Assembly: GCA_013214355.1 (NCBI GenBank)
Contig: JABSSL010000104.1
Span: 1 to 46,731, forward strand
Length of the DNA: 46,731 nt
Direction: 5' to 3'
Source of the DNA: Saprospiraceae bacterium
Lineage (GTDB): Bacteria; Bacteroidota; Bacteroidia; Chitinophagales; Saprospiraceae
The number at the start of each line of letters is the position of its first letter. Within the stretch, counting starts at the first letter, position 1. The notes under the pieces were generated by a model, which searched no databases, was not told the DNA's origin, and was given only the letters and a program-made list of their open reading frames with translations. Below are positions 42,580-46,731 of this stretch, one piece after another. The translations under genes and the position numbers were made by a program.

Positions 42580-45500
42580 CTACTGTTTCCCGTATTCAAC
42601 CTTTCTTCCTGGTGTGTATGGTGCACCAGCCTTCTCCAGTTTTTCCTCTAGTTTCGCAATGTCTTGGTCTCTTAAGTTGTTGATGGATCCCAGGACAGAA
42701 GTAAAGGCCTTGCGAGCAATTTTTAGTCCATCCTGATGCGTTTGGGTGGGGGCGGAGGATGAACTCCACATCTCCCAAGTGATAGATCCCATTCGGTTGT
42801 TAATGGACGGCTGCGATGCTTTGTCAAGGCGGCCTGCCAAGCGATCTCCGTACATCATCTTTTGGATGGCAGCGAGTTTATCCTTAGCCGCCTTCACCTC
42901 AGTTAGCCAGTTTTCAGGAGCCCCCTCAACGGCATAGATGGCTTTCTCAATATAGCGCAATTTATTGCCCATGTCTCTTATTTGACCATTGGCACCTGAG
43001 ATAGCTCGTTGTAGGCGCTGTGCATCACGCTGAAAAGCTAGGAGTGCTGCTCTATCAGTGGCTGGCAAGGTCACACCACCTAGGGAACGCAATTGGAATG
43101 GGGTAGGGCCAACTAATTCTTCAAGTTTGCCATTGATGCTCTCCGATAGAGAAACGGTGTACGAGCCTGGCATTACCAGAATCCCTTCATCTAATCCGGC
43201 AAAAGGATTACTTGTATTCCTGGGGCTAAGACTGATCGGGTTTACACTTTGATATCTCGCATCCCAGGTAATTCTTTGCACCCCAGTAGCGTGTCGAGTC
43301 TTAATTTGCTTGAGAATGTTGTTGGACTGATCGCGAATAGTGAACAGTAAGTAGGGTTTTTCTTCTTCTGTTTCTGCTTTCAGCTCCTCGTAAGTAGGGT
43401 AGCGAATCTCTTCTCCTTTCTTCTTGGCTTCTTTCTCCAGTTTTTGGCGCTTGGCCTTCAAGGTTTCCACCTTGTCCTTCACATAATAGGTAAAAGTTGC
43501 ACCTACGGAAGGATTAGGAAGGCTGAAGTACGCATCACCTTGAAAGCCTTTTCCTCGCAATCCTAGAGGGGTACTTTCTATAAAAATAAGACCGTCTTTG
43601 ACTGGGAAAATCTTGGCTTTTTCGGCTAGCGCCTCTTCTTGCAGATTCCTTAAAGGAGCGTAATTATCCATTACATAAAAGCCACGTCCAAAGGTACCCA
43701 GCACCAGATCTGTCTCTCGTTTTTGGATAGCTATATCACGAACTGCAATAGTTGGTAATCCAGCCTTGAGTTGTTTCCAGTATTGTCCTCCATCATTGGT
43801 GAAAAAGCAGCCAAATTCTGTTCCGACAAATAATAGCTTAGCATCTTCAAAGTCCTCTGCCAAACTATAAGCTGATCCTCTTTTAGGTAAATTAGCACTG
43901 ATCGCCGTCCAGCTTTGTCCTTGATTAGTACTCTTGTATACATAAGGAAGGAAATCACCATACTTGTGATGATTGAAAATGGCATAGACCGTATTCTCCT
44001 CATGCTCGGAGGCTAGCAAAAAGTTGACATAGGTTTGCTTGGGTGCTCCAGGTATTTGATCTACATCGATTTTTGTCCAATTTTTGCCACCGTCTTTAGT
44101 AATCTGAATGAGGCCGTCATCCGTTCCTACGTACAGCAGTTGCTGATTCAATGGGCTTTCAGAAAAGGCCACAATGGTGCCGTAGGGAGAGGTAGAACCA
44201 TTTTTGGCTACCGCATCAATACTTTGAACTTCGCCCATCACCTTTAAGTTATTTCGATCAATTTGCTTTGACAGATCTCCGCTGATGGTTTCCCAAGTAT
44301 TACCTCGATCCTCACTGCGGAAAAGTTTGTTGGCAGCAAAATAGATTCTACTGTCTTTGTGGTTAGATACGGCGAGTGGAGCGTCCCAGTTCCACCGAAA
44401 ACTAGCTTCGCCTTCGGCAGGCTTAGGTTGAATCCCCAATTGTTCGCCGCTTGCTTTATCGTAGCGGATTAATCCTCCATATTGAGATTGAGCGTACACG
44501 ATGTTGGGATTACTGGGGTCGATCTGAGACTCAAATCCATCCCCTCCATTGGTGATAAACCAATCTTCATTGACTATGCCATTCTGGCTACGAGTTCGAG
44601 AAGGGCCACCTAAACTAAAGTTATCCTGGGTTCCGCCGTATACAAAGTAGAAAGGCTCTGTGTTGTCCACCGCTACCTTGTAGAATTGTGTAACGGGAAG
44701 ATTCGCTTTAAAAACCCAAGTTTTTGCGCCGTCAAAAGATTCGTAGATACCACCATCACAGCCTACAATGTAGTGATCCGTATGATCTGGGTCAATCCAC
44801 ATGCTGTGGTTATCAACGTGTTTGAATCTTTCGTTGACCTGTTTGAAGGATTTACCACCATCAGTGGTCCACTGCAGCCAAGTATCCATGGAGAATACAA
44901 TGTCCGGATGAGTGGGGTGTGCCACAATTTCAGTATAGTAATTTCCACTGGTCACATGGCCACTTTGTTTTTTCCAGCTTGCTCCTCTATTTGTAGACTT
45001 AAAGAAGCCTCCGCCGGTAGCAGCCTCTACAATAGCGTAAATGATCTCTGGATTAGCTGGAGATATACTTAGACCAATACGACCTTTATCTCCTCCAGGA
45101 AGCCCTCTGTTGGCTTTCTCCCAACTTTTGCCACCATCCTTGGTTTTATAAATGCCGCTTTTGGGCCCTCCTCCTACGTAGGTGAAAACGTGTCGTCTCC
45201 GCTGGTAGGCAGCAGCATACAAAATATCTGGATCGCGTGGGTCCATAACGATGTCATTAACGCCGGTATGTTCGTCAATGGCTAATACGGACATCCAGGT
45301 TTTACCTCCGTCGATAGTTTTGTAGACGCCACGATCTCCGCCGCTACTCCATAAGGGACCGATAGCCGCTACATAGACGATATCCTCATTTTCTGGGTGG
45401 ACCAGGATCTTTCCGATGTGTTCTGAATTTTCAAGACCAACCCTTTTCCAGCTCGCACCATCATCTTCTGATTTATACAAGCCATCGCCATAGGCAACAG

Positions 45501-45885
45501 AACGCTGGTTGTTGTTTTCACCAGTACCCACCCAAACCGTACTGGGATTACTGGGCGCAATGGTTACGCAACCAATCGAGTAGGAACCTTGGCGATCAAA
45601 AATAGGGGTATAAGTAGTTCCATTGTTAGTCGTCTTCCAAACCCCACCAGAGGAGGTGGCGACGTATTGGACATATTTGTTATCGGGATGGACAGCAATA
45701 TCCGAAATCCGTCCAGAGGTAATAGCCGGGCCTATGGATCTGAACTTTAGACCACTGACCGATAACTTCTCAATGGGAGAGGTGATCTTTTCGGCTTCCT
45801 TTTCTTTCTTTTTTTTCTTCTGGGCCAGGCCAGGCATACTAATGGCTAGCACTAAGCCAATAATTAGGGCGATTTTTCTGTACAT
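42580..45885 (-). CDS. Exported BNR/sortilin-like repeat protein (VPS10-type propeller)
   Basis: Very large exported protein of 1101 residues with a signal peptide (about 1-21, PGLAQ) followed by a lysine-rich patch (KKKKKEKEAEK). Residues about 45-740 hold many BNR/Asp-box propeller repeats with S/T-x-D/N-x-G-x-T/S-W, for example KTTNNGTTYTPI, KSEDDGASWKRV, KTIDGGKTWMSV, KSTNRGASWKKQ and TKDGGKNWTKI. This matches sortilin/VPS10-type or xyloglucanase-like two-propeller proteins. A C-terminal region (about 780-1101) is helical and lysine-rich in parts, with KRQKLEKEAKKKGEE and a closing coiled-coil-like segment. The function is unproven; binding or hydrolysis of a surface polymer is possible. 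It has no T9SS tail. Confidence 0.88.
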   Translation of the reverse strand: MYRKIALIIGLVLAISMPGLAQKKKKKEKEAEKITSPIEKLSVSGLKFRSIGPAITSGRISDIAVHPDNKYVQYVATSSGGVWKTTNNGTTYTPIFDRQGSYSIGCVTIAPSNPSTVWVGTGENNNQRSVAYGDGLYKSEDDGASWKRVGLENSEHIGKILVHPENEDIVYVAAIGPLWSSGGDRGVYKTIDGGKTWMSVLAIDEHTGVNDIVMDPRDPDILYAAAYQRRRHVFTYVGGGPKSGIYKTKDGGKSWEKANRGLPGGDKGRIGLSISPANPEIIYAIVEAATGGGFFKSTNRGASWKKQSGHVTSGNYYTEIVAHPTHPDIVFSMDTWLQWTTDGGKSFKQVNERFKHVDNHSMWIDPDHTDHYIVGCDGGIYESFDGAKTWVFKANLPVTQFYKVAVDNTEPFYFVYGGTQDNFSLGGPSRTRSQNGIVNEDWFITNGGDGFESQIDPSNPNIVYAQSQYGGLIRYDKASGEQLGIQPKPAEGEASFRWNWDAPLAVSNHKDSRIYFAANKLFRSEDRGNTWETISGDLSKQIDRNNLKVMGEVQSIDAVAKNGSTSPYGTIVAFSESPLNQQLLYVGTDDGLIQITKDGGKNWTKIDVDQIPGAPKQTYVNFLLASEHEENTVYAIFNHHKYGDFLPYVYKSTNQGQSWTAISANLPKRGSAYSLAEDFEDAKLLFVGTEFGCFFTNDGGQYWKQLKAGLPTIAVRDIAIQKRETDLVLGTFGRGFYVMDNYAPLRNLQEEALAEKAKIFPVKDGLIFIESTPLGLRGKGFQGDAYFSLPNPSVGATFTYYVKDKVETLKAKRQKLEKEAKKKGEEIRYPTYEELKAETEEEKPYLLFTIRDQSNNILKQIKTRHATGVQRITWDARYQSVNPISLSPRNTSNPFAGLDEGILVMPGSYTVSLSESINGKLEELVGPTPFQLRSLGGVTLPATDRAALLAFQRDAQRLQRAISGANGQIRDMGNKLRYIEKAIYAVEGAPENWLTEVKAAKDKLAAIQKMMYGDRLAGRLDKASQPSINNRMGSITWEMWSSSSAPTQTHQDGLKIARKAFTSVLGSINNLRDQDIAKLEEKLEKAGAPYTPGRKVEYGKQ

Positions 45886-46087
45886 ACAATTAATTTCAAT
45901 TGATGATCCAAAAGGAGTGAAAATAAGCTTGGTGGTCAGTTGGAGCCACCGGACTTTAAAGGTAACATTTTTTAAAAAAGTGTTAAAGAAAGACAGCTAA
46001 CGTTACTTATGCACTTCGCTGCGTCAGAACAGATGTGAACAAGCGGCAAGACATTATTTGCTGATTACTAATTAAAATCATATTAGC

Positions 46088-46570
46088 ATGAAATGGAATA
46101 AGTTTATAAGCATGGCTTTCTACGTACTCTTGATGTTATTACTGGGAAATGCCGCTCAAGCACAATCTCAAGTAAGTAGAAAAGCTTCCCAGAAAGTCCT
46201 ACAGCAGGACCATAAAGAGGAAAAGGAGGTAATGTACCAAGAGGAGAACACCAAAAGCGGGATGGAGACAGATGTGGTTGCTGAAAATCAAAAAGGAAGG
46301 AAGGACAAGGCAAGAAAACAGGCGGAAAGGCATAGCGGTAAAAGCTATAAGAAAAGCAAGAGAAAGAGTAAGAAGAACAAAGCACGTGCCCGCCATAAGT
46401 ACAAAAACAGAAAAGGTACAGTAGCTAATAAAACAACCGAAAAGGCTAGTCGGCAGGATATGAAAAAGCGAAAAATAGGTAAGGCTTACTATAAAACTCG
46501 GAAGGCTAAGATCTCGAAAAAGCCTGTTACAAGGACATCAAGAACGGATATTCCCGTTCAGGAAAATTAA
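46088..46570 (+). CDS. Small exported lysine/arginine-rich protein
   Basis: A 160-residue protein that I do not recognise. It begins with a clear signal peptide (about 1-25, GNAAQAQ). The mature part is of low complexity and strongly basic, dominated by lysine and arginine (RKDKARKQAERHSGKSYKKS, KRKSKKNKARARHKYKNRKG) with a few acidic residues near its start. It could bind acidic polymers such as polysaccharide, DNA or teichoic-like material outside the cell, but that is conjecture. It is divergent from the BNR-repeat gene, with 202 bases between the two starts. Confidence 0.6.
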   Translation: MKWNKFISMAFYVLLMLLLGNAAQAQSQVSRKASQKVLQQDHKEEKEVMYQEENTKSGMETDVVAENQKGRKDKARKQAERHSGKSYKKSKRKSKKNKARARHKYKNRKGTVANKTTEKASRQDMKKRKIGKAYYKTRKAKISKKPVTRTSRTDIPVQEN

Positions 46571-46731
46571 GCATACCATCCAATGACGTAATTTTGAGAA
46601 AACGAGACAGTATCCTAAAAAACGTGTAATTAAAAAATGAAGGGCTTAAGCCCAAAGAACTATAATTTGACTCTTTCGTCAAAAATAGCAATAAACTGAT
46701 TAAGAATAATGGGCCAGTTGCGAATAGGCAT
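46571..46731. other. Window end, no gene seen
   Basis: AT-rich sequence after the basic protein gene. No hairpin, promoter or partial coding frame is supported. Confidence 0.5.

Noticed and set aside
1-46731. CRISPR array, insertion sequence, prophage or defence island
   Set aside because: No regularly spaced repeats, transposase, integrase or known defence gene is visible; MoxR-VWA genes here match RavA-ViaA rather than a defence module.

Overview
This is a 46.7 kb chromosomal window from a member of the Bacteroidota. The evidence is a hybrid two-component sensor with propeller repeats and an AraC output, two TonB-dependent receptors with carboxypeptidase-type N-terminal extensions, a DUF4249 lipoprotein, a SusD-family lipoprotein, a type IX secretion sorting domain, a three-gene succinate dehydrogenase of the Bacteroidota type (cytochrome b, flavoprotein, iron-sulfur), and -7 boxes of the TAnnTTTG kind. 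Gene content looks like Saprospiria (Lewinella/Haliscomenobacter relatives), but that placement is inference. I found no rRNA, tRNA, CRISPR array, insertion sequence or prophage.

Layout. 1-11.5 kb, all on the plus strand: a 5'-truncated hybrid histidine kinase/AraC regulator, a Crp/Fnr regulator, a DUF5367 membrane protein, a lipoprotein sulfatase, a SIMPL-domain protein, a second Crp/Fnr regulator, and a TonB receptor/DUF4249 pair. 11.5-12.2 kb holds a strong hairpin and a decayed copy of the 3' end of the hybrid kinase. 12.2-14.6 kb: an NTF2-like/Dabb fusion, a DUF4177-like small protein, a cysteine-rich lipoprotein and a UPF0158 protein. 14.7-21.4 kb: lipA, an outer-membrane-type protein, a polysaccharide deacetylase, upp, a GH3 protein and a LolA-like carrier. 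21.5-25.3 kb: a minus-strand operon in which a SlyD-like FKBP, a RavA-like MoxR ATPase and a ViaA-like VWA protein each overlap the next by one base. 25.7-29.2 kb: a T9SS cargo protein, an ECF sigma factor and a coupled membrane/beta-barrel partner. 29.2-33.6 kb: a MarR-type regulator divergent from the second TonB receptor, then a lipoprotein. 33.7-36.8 kb: RNase R and an unknown protein. 37.2-40.8 kb: the succinate dehydrogenase operon. 41.0-46.6 kb: a SusD protein with no adjacent SusC, a very large BNR/sortilin-like repeat protein and a lysine/arginine-rich exported protein.

Most of the window is ordinary chromosome mixing housekeeping genes (lipA, upp, rnr, sdh, lolA-like) with nutrient-sensing and envelope genes. 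The points most worth a second look are the decayed kinase tail with its matching 3' flank, the translationally coupled FKBP-RavA-ViaA unit, a row of three inverted repeats upstream of the T9SS cargo gene, the sigma-factor partner that joins an anti-sigma-like N-terminus to a barrel-like C-terminus, and the orphan SusD. I did not find a clearly new defence or mobile system.
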